Assembly (NCBI GenBank): GCA_001599815.1
Contig: BCIA01000004.1
Coordinates: forward strand, 5,234,082 to 5,298,081
Origin: Furcasterigmium furcatum
Taxonomy: Eukaryota > Ascomycota > Sordariomycetes > Glomerellales > Plectosphaerellaceae
Direction of reading: 5' to 3'
Length of the DNA: 64,000 bases
The position numbers were made by a program, and so were the translations under genes. The notes below the pieces were generated by a model that searched no databases, was not told the DNA's origin, and worked only from the letters and a program-made list of their open reading frames with translations. Below, in pieces: positions 1 to 9,633 of this stretch (within the stretch, counting starts at the first letter, position 1; each line of letters begins with the position of its first letter).

Positions 1-792
1 CCCAAGCCCACGGGTACCTATCTCCGAAGCCTCCCTCCCCTTGAAGGTTCGGTTTGCTAACCAGGATGAAAACTTTCAGTGACACGAAAGCCCGAGACCC
101 CGACCACGCAAAGGAAGCCACTCGGCTTCGTCAAGAGCGTTTGCTCCTTGCCGAAGGCGACATGCGATTTTCCAACTGCACGACACACGACATTCTCCTC
201 GAAACTTCCCTCTCTGGCTTGAATCCGACAGGACGGCACACGCTCCGGGCTCAGAACGCGATTCAGAAATGCAATATAGCCCTGTCAAGACAACACTCCC
301 AACCAGATATATCATCTCGGACATGAGTCTCTGCGTGAGTGAGCTTTGCTCCGGAGCCGCCGTCCATCCGGGCGTGAGGGCCGGGAAAAGTGGAGATTGT
401 CCGGCCGGACTGGGCCCGAAGGTTTGGAGGTTGACCGGCTTTCTCAACGGCACCCCGAGAGCAGCGTGCAACGACCACATCCTGTATCATATGTCAATCA
501 AATATAAAACCATCATTCTCACACCCCACACTCTCCAAACGGGCCACTGAATACCCGCGTGCCCGGCGAAGTGTCCTCTGCCTACACCAGTTTTTGCTTC
601 ACTTCTAGGCCGGTGGCTGTATGCTGAGTCCGCCCGTGCAGCCGCCATCGTCTAGGCCACATGGCATACCTTAGAGTTCGAAAGACCCCCGAATTGACTT
701 CCAGCATCTCTGAATAGTTCATATCTAGGCAAGGTCGTGAACTATCCTAGCGCCACATCGACTCTCTCTCGAAGTTTGAAATCCAGTCAGAA
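1..792. other. Left-edge non-coding stretch
   Basis: I see no supportable gene here. The open frames on both strands overlap one another, are short, and show neither conserved motifs nor matching splice sites. An AT-rich TATAAAA-like string lies near 505, but no coding frame follows it at a sensible distance. The right part is the presumed promoter of the gene starting at 914. Confidence 0.5.
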
Positions 793-800
793 TATAAAAA
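793..800 (+). promoter_or_regulatory. TATA box of the 317-aa protein gene
   Basis: The string TATAAAAA lies about 115 nt upstream of the ATG at 914. That spacing suits a TATA element followed by a leader of roughly 80-90 nt. An ATG at 807 opens a 19-codon frame ending at 866. It lies so close to the TATA box that it is probably upstream of the transcription start, but it would act as a uORF if transcription began earlier. Confidence 0.55.
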
Positions 801-913
801 GAAGCCATGGACCTTTCCAAGGAGTTTTTCATCGTTCTCTCTCTAGGGTTTCTTGCTTTTGGTTAACCCTTGCCTACCGTACCGAACATTGGACTCTTCA
901 ACCTATCACCAAG

Positions 914-1867
914 ATGCCAGACCATTCACCGAAAGCTTCTAATCCTGCGGCACAGGGTCAGAAGAGGCAGCGTGGCCTCCAGAATTGGAAATACTACGGA
1001 GCGCCTTTCGCTGGCTCAACAATTCAGGCACTGACCTCGCCTTCAACCTCCCTGGTTGCAGATGTGCCAGAGAACCGGTTGCTTCAGAGTCAGAAATTCG
1101 AGTACACAGCAGATCAACTCCAGAAGAAGAGAGCATTATGCAGAGAGGTCATCCGAATCAGCAGGGTGCCCTATCTGCTTTCCTCTCGCACCGACATCAA
1201 CTCGGACCCGATAAGGCGTCACATGCAAGAGGACCACGTTCAGGAAATGGCCCTGTTATTCGTGCTGACCTGTCGTGGGGACTGGACGGAACAGCCCGAA
1301 CTCCAGGTCGCCAAAGGAGCCTTGAGAGATGCTGCGTTCGGGCTGGTCAAGTGGAGAGACACGCACATTGACGTCCCGGCCATGATCTCATTCCACTGGG
1401 AGACGGGGCTGCTCGCAGACCTTCTCGTCAGGAAGTTCTGCTTACCTGTGCCCGGGAACAAGCGCTGCGTCGACTACGACTTGTTGAACTGGGAACACGG
1501 CACCCAGAGGGGCTGGTACCGGCGCAACCTCATCTTCGCATGTGTGCGCTGGGCAGCTTTCGCGCCGGAGCCCGCCATCGAGCAAGGACCTCGGTTTACT
1601 CGCTTCGAGAGGTATATCACGGCGGCTCTGCTGGAGTCAAATCTTTCCCTGCTCGAAGCTTCCGCCGTGGTCACCAAGATGGCCGACTTCATGGCGCGTG
1701 TCAGACTTTATCACGAAACGAAGATCATGAGCCAGCCCAGCGTCCTCAAGCTGGGCCGCGAATGGGCCGCTTCGCGCGGTTATATCGTAAGGATGTGGGA
1801 TTACTCCGAGCTGCCTTATATGCCACACTTGGAGGGAGAGGACGAGTGGGACTCAGAGGAGGATTAG
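914..1867 (+). CDS. Hypothetical protein, 317 aa, unknown family
   Basis: A single-exon frame of 317 codons. The open frame extends upstream to 737, but only through a GTG codon; the first ATG is at 914, downstream of a TATA box, so I take 914 as the start. The N-terminal 25 residues are basic and polar (KRQRGLQNWKYYGAP). The middle is rich in W, R and H and looks globular and helical. The C-terminus ends in an acidic tail (EGEDEWDSEED). There is no signal peptide, membrane segment or catalytic motif I can name. Codon use resembles its neighbours. It is transcribed away from the window edge and converges on DLT1. Function unknown. Confidence 0.7.
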   Translation: MPDHSPKASNPAAQGQKRQRGLQNWKYYGAPFAGSTIQALTSPSTSLVADVPENRLLQSQKFEYTADQLQKKRALCREVIRISRVPYLLSSRTDINSDPIRRHMQEDHVQEMALLFVLTCRGDWTEQPELQVAKGALRDAAFGLVKWRDTHIDVPAMISFHWETGLLADLLVRKFCLPVPGNKRCVDYDLLNWEHGTQRGWYRRNLIFACVRWAAFAPEPAIEQGPRFTRFERYITAALLESNLSLLEASAVVTKMADFMARVRLYHETKIMSQPSVLKLGREWAASRGYIVRMWDYSELPYMPHLEGEDEWDSEED

Positions 1868-2296
1868 GAGCAGGAGGATCGAACTTAGCAGGATGGAGTG
1901 AGGAGCAAAGAGGCACGAGGGCCGGAAAATGTACAGGCGGTCCAGCCATGTTGCCGTCCCGAGAGTCAGTCCTCAGAACAGTTAATAAAAACAGTCAAGT
2001 TATACACAGTCCCGCAAATGCCTGTCTCGTTTTCCTGGAGCGATGAGGGAGGACCTCTCGATTTCCTCTCAAATCATGGCCAACATGGCGGCCGCTTCGA
2101 TGACGGCTATCTTTCCTTTTCGGTCCCCGAGATGAGAAAGGGGCTTCGTTGAAATCATTATCATTAAGTACTACTTTAGATGCGTGCGTGTGCGCGCGAT
2201 GCCATAAATGCCATATCCGTCCAGTAAAAGAACCCTTGGGTATCATCAAGCGCCTGCCCCGTGTACGATTCGTCACCAGGTAGATCCATCGCGGCT
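1868..2296. other. Convergent 3' intergenic region
   Basis: This lies between the stop of the 317-aa gene (+) and the stop of DLT1 (-). An AATAAAA-like string near 1983 could serve as a polyadenylation signal for the upstream gene. I see nothing else. Confidence 0.5.
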
Positions 2297-3652
2297 TCAC
2301 CTCGAGTCCGTCATGCTAAGAACGTACGGGAGATCCGTCACGTCAGTCCTTCTAGCCAGCCGTATCACCGAAGATCCCGATGCATTCGAGGACGCCTTGG
2401 ATCGCAGACTCGCGTTTGAGGACGAGTGGTACGGCTGTCTCGAGCGCGCGAAGTCGTTCACGCTCGAGGCACGGGATGGCGTGCGGATCGAGCGAGCATT
2501 CAAAGTGGACGGCGCCGTGCGGTACTGGTTTTGCCAGGTGTTGGCGGAAGAAGATCTTGCCGCGAAGGGCACGCGGCGCTGCGAAGCAGCCGTGCTTTGC
2601 GTGACTGAGCGGGAGAGACTGCTCCGGGGTGTGGTGAGGTTGCTGTCGTTCGGCGCATAGTTGTCGATGTCGCTGTCCGATCCCGCGCCCCGGTCTTCCT
2701 CCGCCTCGTCGTCCGCGGGGTCGAGGATCGCGGGGTCCATCGGCCCCATGCTGCGCAGGACGCCCGCGAAAAGATGCATCATGTCCCGGAACTGCTCGCC
2801 GGAGATAGGCCGAGCCGAGAATCGCGCGCGTTCGTATAATGTGAGGAATTCCGCGGTTGTTGCGTCCATCGGCAGTACGCCGAGCTCGGCAAGGTGGTTG
2901 AGATACTGTCGAAGGCCCAGATTCGGCGGCCGTTGCAACAATGACACGGCCTCGGGGTCTAAAAGGGGAGGATCAGCCTCGACAGTCGGATCTGGCGGCG
3001 CCAGCATCAAGGCTTTGCCCTCGATCAGGTTCGGCAGTTCGGACATGACAGTGCCGTACTGCAAGTTCGGAATGTCAAGCGATTCCGGCGAGGCCCATCC
3101 GCCGTGCTCGATCTCGCGCCAGAAGGGCCGCTGTCGTGGAGGCGCAGACCCAAGCATTCGTTCCACGTCCTCCTGTTTCCGCACTTTCAACAGCTGGAAT
3201 CCTTCCTTCGTGACGCCACCCTTCTCCTTGTTCCCGTCCTCGTTGCCGGCCGCAGAGACGACTGAGTGCTGGTCGAGGTCGCTGTCCGCGACATCTGGCA
3301 CGTACCGCGGCCTAGCCTCGTACGCAATGGCAGCGCTGCGGTCGAGACCGGCGGTAATCATCTTGAACACCCGCTTGGGTACATCGCCCTTCTCGATGGG
3401 GACCCATGCCTTGGGGATCGACGCGAGGATGGTCTTGTTGTTATACAGCCGCAGCGCGTAGACGAAAGAGACGATGAGTAGGGTGCCGACGACGCAGGAG
3501 ACGAGGAGCCAGATATTGTACCACTGCTCGTTGAGGTATGCCTGGTAGATGATGTCACCGGGCGTGACGAGGAGGAGGACGGTGGTGATGGTGCAGAGGA
3601 CGAAGTAGAAACTGTTGTAGATGAAGCGGAAGATGCCGCGCGGGGAGAACAT
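2297..3652 (-). CDS. DLT1: Dlt1-like membrane protein (defect at low temperature 1)
   Basis: A single-exon frame of 451 codons. The N-terminus has two hydrophobic segments (about residues 10-35 and 45-70) separated by the loop TPGDIIYQAYLNEQWYN. Next comes a conserved cytosolic block including WVPIEKGDVPKRV and then RPRYVPD. This layout is that of the fungal Dlt1 family, named for cold sensitivity of the yeast mutant; its biochemical role is unknown. The C-terminal half is Ser/Arg-rich low complexity ending in RTDVTDLPYVLSMTDSR. Yeast Dlt1 is shorter, and the tail accounts for the difference. The ATG at 3652 directly precedes the first membrane segment. The gene is divergent from NDC1, with a 571-nt shared promoter region. 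Confidence 0.8.
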   Translation of the reverse strand: MFSPRGIFRFIYNSFYFVLCTITTVLLLVTPGDIIYQAYLNEQWYNIWLLVSCVVGTLLIVSFVYALRLYNNKTILASIPKAWVPIEKGDVPKRVFKMITAGLDRSAAIAYEARPRYVPDVADSDLDQHSVVSAAGNEDGNKEKGGVTKEGFQLLKVRKQEDVERMLGSAPPRQRPFWREIEHGGWASPESLDIPNLQYGTVMSELPNLIEGKALMLAPPDPTVEADPPLLDPEAVSLLQRPPNLGLRQYLNHLAELGVLPMDATTAEFLTLYERARFSARPISGEQFRDMMHLFAGVLRSMGPMDPAILDPADDEAEEDRGAGSDSDIDNYAPNDSNLTTPRSSLSRSVTQSTAASQRRVPFAARSSSANTWQNQYRTAPSTLNARSIRTPSRASSVNDFARSRQPYHSSSNASLRSKASSNASGSSVIRLARRTDVTDLPYVLSMTDSR

Positions 3653-4223
3653 TGCATCTGCTTCGGAGAAGTAGCGGCGGCGGCGGGCGGTAGAGCTTCA
3701 GTGTATCGGGTGCCAAGCTGCTGATCGGAGGCTCAGCTCTGGTTGGAGGCGCATGGCTGCGCAACCTGCGCTGCCCGGGTCTAAGATTCTGGAAAGCCTG
3801 AAGCCGGTAGCATGGAGAGCGTTGCGAGTACTGCTGCGGATGCCGAGCTGCCAGACCGGAGGGCCAAAGCGCTGTTGGAGTGCATATGTTGTTGTGGTGA
3901 GGAAAGGAGGAGGAGGATGGCGCTGGCTCGAGATGAGCTCGAAGCTTGGATCTTGGGTCATCAATTATAATGTGGGGCACGACCACCGCTAGACGAACCA
4001 GAGAAGACCGGAGAATCCGAGCTCCCTGCTACCCGCACCCGCAATCGAGTTGCTAGGGGATGTGATTTTTATTTACAAAGGCCGTTGCACCTCGTTCACC
4101 CATCCCACCCCCACGACAACTCCAAGCCTTGGTCTCTCGCTCGCTCTCCGTCTCTCCCTCCCACACCCGGTCGCGCAACAACTCTTCTTGTCGCGAGTCT
4201 CTGCTGGATCATGAGCAGTCAGC
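3653..4223. promoter_or_regulatory. Shared promoter region of DLT1 and NDC1
   Basis: This divergent spacer holds the presumed promoters and leaders of both genes. The part next to NDC1 (about 4090-4200) is CT-rich, as is common in fungal leaders. Several open frames cross it on both strands, but none has a motif or splice support. Confidence 0.5.
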
Positions 4224-6280
4224 ATGGCGGCGACAGTAAGGAGAGCTCCGTATAAGGACTTCCTGCAGCCCGCGCTGCACAGGAGGTTCTCTTCCACCGC
4301 GACCTGCCTCTTCGTCCTTTCCTACATCGTCGCCATCCTCCTGGGCGACTTCAACTCCCGTATGCATGCCACGCCGTGCCGTCGCCTCGTACACAGACAT
4401 TGTTGGAATGCTGACGCTGACTGCATCTTAGTTCTCTGGTCCTGGTTCCCCATCGGCCCCGTAGGCATCCGAACCGCCTTCCTCTTCGCGAGCGCCCTCG
4501 CCATCATCGTCCTTCGCATCTCACAATACCACGTCGGCGTCCGAGCCTCTCCCTCGCCCTTCCTCAGCGCCGTGTCCAACCTATTCACCATTCAGTTCCT
4601 CGAGGCATGGCTCTTCTATGGCTTCTCCAGCGCCCTCTTCGGCCTGGTCTATCTGTGGAGCGCTTCCGAGTCGGCAGACCTTCGATGGATCAGGATCACG
4701 AGCGGTGATCGAGCCAGGCTGAACCAGAAGCCGGTCTTCTTGGTCTTCTACCTCGCCACCACTGCTGCGGCCCAGGCATTTCTTCACATCGCATGCGACG
4801 ATGACAGGATCGAGATCAACGCGTCAAAGTCCCGAAACGGCTCGACCAAGATCCCTGCGAATCCCCCATCATCCATGAGCGTCATCGCCGCGAGGCTCCC
4901 AGGGGTCGTCGTCGAGAGCTTCATGAAGTCTTCTATCGGATGGCTTCTGTCCTACACGCTCTATTTCATCGGCTTCCAGCGCCCCGCCTGGGTCTGGGCC
5001 ATGACTTTCTTCAGGACATTCTACAACCTGCCCAAGACCAACATGGTGCCTGGGGATAGTGTCCTCAAGCTCTACCTTGTTCTTCACTGCATCTGGGCCG
5101 GGTTCCTTCTCTCCATTGTCTGGGCCATCGGGAACTACGCCTTCTCTCTCTTCATGGTCAAAGAGCCCATGAAGAACGGCAAGCCTCTCACGAACGAATC
5201 CAAAGACCCCAATGGCAGCCTGCTGAACGGCCTCAAGAGCAAAAAGATGCCCATTCGAGTAAGTCTTGACGCGTCAGGCGCAGGTTGAGCAGGCCAACTG
5301 ACTTTTCCCAGTGCTTCGCCTTCTGGGAGCTCGCCTTTATCGCGCGAGACTTCGAGGTCCGGCGCAAGGCTATCTTCGAGGACATTGACCGCAAGGATGG
5401 CCCCATGTGGTCGCAGGTGTACGTCATCTGCCTCGAGGTTGTCAAAGGCCTGGAGAAGAGGATCGATGAATACGGCAAGCCACCACTTCCGCCGCCGGCC
5501 CAGGCGGAACCGGCTCCCGCTGATCCCAAGCCGGCACGCACATCTACGCCGTTGAAGGAAGACCCGATCTTCCAGTCGAGGCCTTCCTCTAGAACGATCC
5601 GCGGCGAAGTCGAGAAAGCCATTGGACAAGCGACGCGCGACCCGGGTAATACCCCTCTCTCGCAACTGAGTCCGAGGGCGCTCAAGACATTCCGCGAGGC
5701 GAAGAACAAGCTGCTCACGCCCGAGCAACAGCAGTCGCTCGACCCCGCGAGGGCTTCTGGGTTGGTCCAGTGGCTCTCCTTGTGGGTTGTCCGCAATGAA
5801 CATATCGGATGGATCTTCCGCCAGAGCTTCCGGAGGTTATTTACTGCCGCCGTACTAGGAACGCCCTACGCCGAGGCAAGCCACCATATTAACGCGGTCG
5901 AGGCCCTCAGCCAGCTCGCCGTTCACAGTCTTTCCGAAGACAAATTCGGCAACGTCCACCGGGATGTTGCGACCATCGTGCGCACTCTCACGGTGGTCAT
6001 TAGAAAGTTGGAGGCTTTCAAAACAAGCTTCCCCGTCCACTGGACGGATACGGAGGGGCAGAAGATCGCCCCCGAGGTGGATGCCGTATTGGCTGCCATG
6101 AAGACGGGTCTGGCAGCCGTCGTGCAGGAGTTCGAGCCGTACAGCCTCGACCTGCGCCTGAGCAGGACGGACATCAGGCTGGCCAAGGAAGCCAGTGTGC
6201 AGGAGGAGACGATTACTCCTCCCAAAGAGGCCGGAGACCGGAGTGGGAAGGGGCCAGAAATGGCCCAGGTCCCCATGTAA
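4224..6280 (+). CDS. NDC1: Nucleoporin Ndc1 (integral pore-membrane protein)
   Basis: Three exons, 4224-4359, 4432-5258 and 5312-6280, giving 643 aa. Both introns have canonical ends and CTGAC branch sites, and every junction keeps frame. The protein has about six N-terminal membrane segments, for example TATCLFVLSYIVAILLG, then TAFLFASALAIIVL and KLYLVLHCIWAGFLLSIVWA. A soluble C-terminal half follows (from CFAFWELAFIARDFEVRRK onward), which is the Ndc1/Nup family layout. Ndc1 anchors nuclear pore complexes and, in fungi, the spindle pole body in the nuclear envelope. Intron 1 is 72 nt with no in-frame stop, so retention would keep the frame open. The region from about 400 to 450 is a low-complexity Pro/Ala linker. 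Confidence 0.85.
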
Positions 6281-6719
6281 TAAAAGTGACATAGTGTACT
6301 TGATCAAAAGCCTAGAGGTGGTTGTCTCAGCCGTCAGTTAAACGGCCGCTCATCACTGTATCTCATGCACTGGTGCCAAAGATCGGAGCGTCAAGCTTAC
6401 TGGGACGCTTTCCAGGTTGCTTCATAACGAGCTAGGCCCACATTAGCTTCTTCTGTCAGGCTTATCGTCACGTGAGGGTTGGTGGCGGGGCGCGGACGGC
6501 CGAGGATCTCCGCAGTTACGTAGCGGATCAGCCAACCCTGGGCGGCGGATCTAGGCACCTGTTCGTCATCCCCGGTTGCGATAACGAACCTCAACCTTCA
6601 ACCACCAACCACCAGACTCCCGCATAGCGTTCATTGAGACTTCTTTTTGTCGAGTCTCAGACGACCCTGAATTAGAGAACCGAACAAACAAACCCCCACA
6701 GAGGCAAAAGCCAACCACC
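6281..6719. promoter_or_regulatory. Intergenic region upstream of the Pep12-like SNARE
   Basis: This spacer holds the NDC1 3' end and the promoter and leader of the SNARE gene. The last 60 nt before the ATG are rich in A and C, typical of a fungal leader. A 65-codon open frame on the minus strand (6397-6594) has no motif and I do not call it. Confidence 0.5.
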
Positions 6720-7589
6720 ATGTCCTTCGATCAACTCTCCTCCCTCGAATCGGGTCGCCGGGGAGACTACAGCGACGACCCCGAGTTCACGCAACTCCAG
6801 ACCGGCCTCATCAACAAGCTCCTCACCCTGCGACGCAATGTCACCAAGCTCAGCTCCGATGTCGACCTCATCGGAACCAAGCGCGACACCCCGCGCGTGC
6901 AGGAGCGGGTCCACGACCTGCTGGAGAAGTCGAGAGACATGTGCAAGGAGATCGGCGAGGGCGTCAAGAAGCTGCAAACCTGGGACGACCTGACAGTACG
7001 TCGTCCCGTCCCAATCACTCACAAACTCTAGTTCCGGGTGGACGAAACGCTGACTTTCCGGTTGCAGAAACAACAAAAGTACGACCAGCAGCGAGTCTCG
7101 ACCGATTTCCAAAACGCCCTCCGCGAGTTCCAGGAAGTCCAGCGCAAGGCGCTCGAGAAGGAGCGCGCTTCGGTGACGGCCGCCCGGGCGGCGCAAGACG
7201 AGGGTGAGGGCGGCGCCGCTGCCAGGCGAGAGGGTGGGCAGGAACAGGTGCAGCTCCAGGAACAGGTGCGGCTAGCGCATCAGGACGAGGTCGACTTCCA
7301 GGAGGCGCTCATCATCGAGCGCGAGGACGAGATCCGCAACATCGAGCAGGGCGTGGGCGACCTGAACGTGCTATTCAGGCAGGTGGCGACGATCGTGAGC
7401 GAGCAGGGCGAGCAGCTCAATTCGATCGCCGACAACGTGGAGGACGTCAGGGACGACACGCGGGGCGCGCAGATCGAGCTGACGCAGGCGTCGCGGCACC
7501 AGAAGGCGGCGAGGAACAAGGGCTGCTGCCTCATGCTCATCCTGGCGGTCATTCTGACGATTGTGCTGCTGGCGATTTTCCTGGACTGA
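6720..7589 (+). CDS. PEP12: Pep12-type syntaxin (endosomal/vacuolar Qa-SNARE)
   Basis: Two exons, 6720-6995 and 7068-7589, giving 265 aa. The N-terminal region (about 20-120) is the helical Habc-like domain (FTQLQTGLINKLLTLRRNV). The t-SNARE coiled coil runs from about 170 to 235 (IIEREDEIRNIEQGVGDLN). Its central zero-layer Gln is in LNVLFRQVATIV, which makes this a Q-SNARE. A Cys pair (KGCCLM) and a single C-terminal membrane anchor end the chain. This order matches Pep12/syntaxin-7, which mediates fusion at late endosome or vacuole; assignment to Pep12 rather than Vam3 is inferred from overall resemblance. The intron has a GTACGT donor and a TTGCAG acceptor. A nearer TAG acceptor at 7030 is also possible. 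Confidence 0.82.
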
Positions 7590-7768
7590 GCGGGCATTGC
7601 AAAGGCATCTTCTTTTTCTTCTTACACTACATACTGGGGGCGGCCACGCGTGGTCGCGGCCCCATGCCGACCCTGCTTTTGCGCGGAGCTTCCGTTCTTG
7701 TACCGGCGTTCAGGCGGTATTCTGATATTGTACATGGGTATCTGTATTGTACATTGTGGATTGACACC

Positions 7769-8860
7769 TTACTTTCCAAGCCCACCACGGATAAACCTAT
7801 GATGCGGTTCCTCCTTACCCTTGCAGACCGGGAGGTGGTTGTTCTTGATCGGCATGACAGCGTCCAGCACGAGGTAAGTCAGCGAGGTCCACGCGGACGA
7901 CGACACCCAGTACAGGAGCATGGCGGTCGGAAGGTATTGTGTGATGAACATGAACCCAAAGGCTGTTGCGAGGAGGAATCTTGAAAAGCGCAGTCTTCTG
8001 AGACCGGCAGGCGTCTGCGCAGCCACTTCTGCAGAATCTCGCGAGAGATTGAAGAGAATCCTCCGTTGCGCCGCCGTTTGGGGCAGGATGTTGTAGACCA
8101 TCAAACCGCACAAGGCGGCTGGGAGGAGCATCCACGGATCAGCGGCCGTCAGGTCGGGAAACCATAGCGTGCCGCCTGTAGCGAGGCTCTGCACTATGCT
8201 ATCTCCTGTCTGCAGTGTCGTCGCTGTCGTGTCGAGCAGGCCCGAGGTATCGGGGACGAAACCTGGTGGGATTCCCTCGGCCTGGGCTGGTTGGGCACCG
8301 CCGGTCACCCACGAGATAATACCGCCTGGCATGCCGGACATTCTCCGGAGAGCCTCAGGGACGATGAGCCATGCGGGGAGACCGAGGAAAGGCGCCCACA
8401 ATTTCCAGGACTGGCAGCCTCTCTCGCGGAAGATTCTTTTGGAGGACTTGTGGAACTGCTTCATCGAGGTGGACTCGTCGTGCATGGCGGCATGGCGCCA
8501 TCTCCAGGCCTGGAGGAAGGGCAGGAGACTTGACTGCTTCAATGTTGTTCGCCGCGCGTATATCTGCAAGGGCAGACGGATGAACAGGCTGACGCCCAAT
8601 GCCGCGATGGGGATGGTTAGGTACCATGGTAGGCCAATGGTGGTGTTCAGGGTGAGGAGAGAATCATGGGCGAATTGGACTGTGCCTTCGATTGCTGCCG
8701 TCCAATGGAGATGTCGCCTCTGGCCCCCCGGGATTCTCGGTGGCTGCGTTCGTAAGCTACCGGGGCGTATGATGCTGAGGGATGAGAGCTGGTGAGGCGT
8801 GATGCCATGACCACATGCGGTGGTGGTCAGGAGACGTCCGGTGCTCCGAGCGAAAGACAT
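7769..8860 (-). CDS. COX18: Cox18, mitochondrial Oxa1-family membrane insertase
   Basis: A single-exon frame of 363 codons. It starts with a basic, Ser/Thr-rich presequence (MSFARSTGRLLTTT), then the YidC/Oxa1/Cox18 core. Membrane segments occur at about 78-98 (LTIPIAALGVSLFIRLPLQI), 150-165, 235-255 and 285-320. The start of the core (LPWYLTIPIAAL) and the final segments (TQYLPTAMLLYWVSSS) fit Cox18. Cox18 exports the C-terminal tail of Cox2 across the inner mitochondrial membrane. The loop between segments 1 and 2 is basic and carries KQFHKSSKRIFRERG. The gene is divergent from ALG11. Oxa1 itself is normally longer with a C-terminal coiled coil, which is absent here, so Cox18 is the better call. 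Confidence 0.85.
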   Translation of the reverse strand: MSFARSTGRLLTTTACGHGITPHQLSSLSIIRPGSLRTQPPRIPGGQRRHLHWTAAIEGTVQFAHDSLLTLNTTIGLPWYLTIPIAALGVSLFIRLPLQIYARRTTLKQSSLLPFLQAWRWRHAAMHDESTSMKQFHKSSKRIFRERGCQSWKLWAPFLGLPAWLIVPEALRRMSGMPGGIISWVTGGAQPAQAEGIPPGFVPDTSGLLDTTATTLQTGDSIVQSLATGGTLWFPDLTAADPWMLLPAALCGLMVYNILPQTAAQRRILFNLSRDSAEVAAQTPAGLRRLRFSRFLLATAFGFMFITQYLPTAMLLYWVSSSAWTSLTYLVLDAVMPIKNNHLPVCKGKEEPHHRFIRGGLGK

Positions 8861-9633
8861 GTTGAAGCATCAGGCGGGGGAACGGTCGCCTTCGTATGAG
8901 GCATGGACTGGAACTCCTCGGTGATGACTAGGGTCGCTGATATAGCTGGAGGAGCGTGGATGAGGCTGAGCCGTGGGGTGGCCCTCTCATGTGAGATGGA
9001 AGTGCGGGTGAGGTTGTCGAATACTTCAGACTGGGTCGCGATTCGACCCAGGATTTCCTTGGAGGTACCTTTCAGGTGAGGACCCAGGCACAACGGTACT
9101 TCCTATCTTGGTGATTAGTTCCTGGCCTGACTCTGAGGGTGGTGCCTGCCAGGGCGGTCAGGGTTCCCACTTCAAGTTAGCCAGTTAGCCCGGCGGGCAG
9201 GCATCAGAATGCATGGGGCATCCATCCCACCCGCCTGTGCCTGCGTTCCAGCCCGCGGCCACGGGGGGCGACTGGTCCGAATTAGTGGGCGCCTGGGCGG
9301 CGGGGTGGGCAGATTCGCGCTAGCGAGCTTCCACGGACGGGCATGGAGCTGCTGGACTTATTAAGACGTGGAACATCTTCGCCAAGCGGACACTCGTTCT
9401 ACAATTCTACAGCATACAATCAACTAGACCACAGCACAAGACGCCGGCAATCAACTTGCATTGGTTTCGTTATATAGCATTCTTCCGAGTCACGCGTCCT
9501 TCTTTTTTGGTGCGCACCGCACCGCACCCACCGGCATCAGCGCCCGCCGCCCCTTTCCGACGACCAGCTCCCGTCCTTTGTACCCCACGATCCATCCGAA
9601 AGCCACGATAGCTTCTTTCCGCCCGCCGCTTCC
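8861..9633. promoter_or_regulatory. Shared promoter region of COX18 and ALG11
   Basis: A 773-nt divergent spacer. The central part (9160-9330) is GC-rich with several short G/C runs; the part before ALG11 is CT-rich, consistent with its leader. I see no gene here. Confidence 0.5.

Noticed and set aside
6397..6594. 65-codon minus-strand frame between NDC1 and the SNARE gene
   Set aside because: Short, no motif, and lies in the expected promoter of the SNARE gene.
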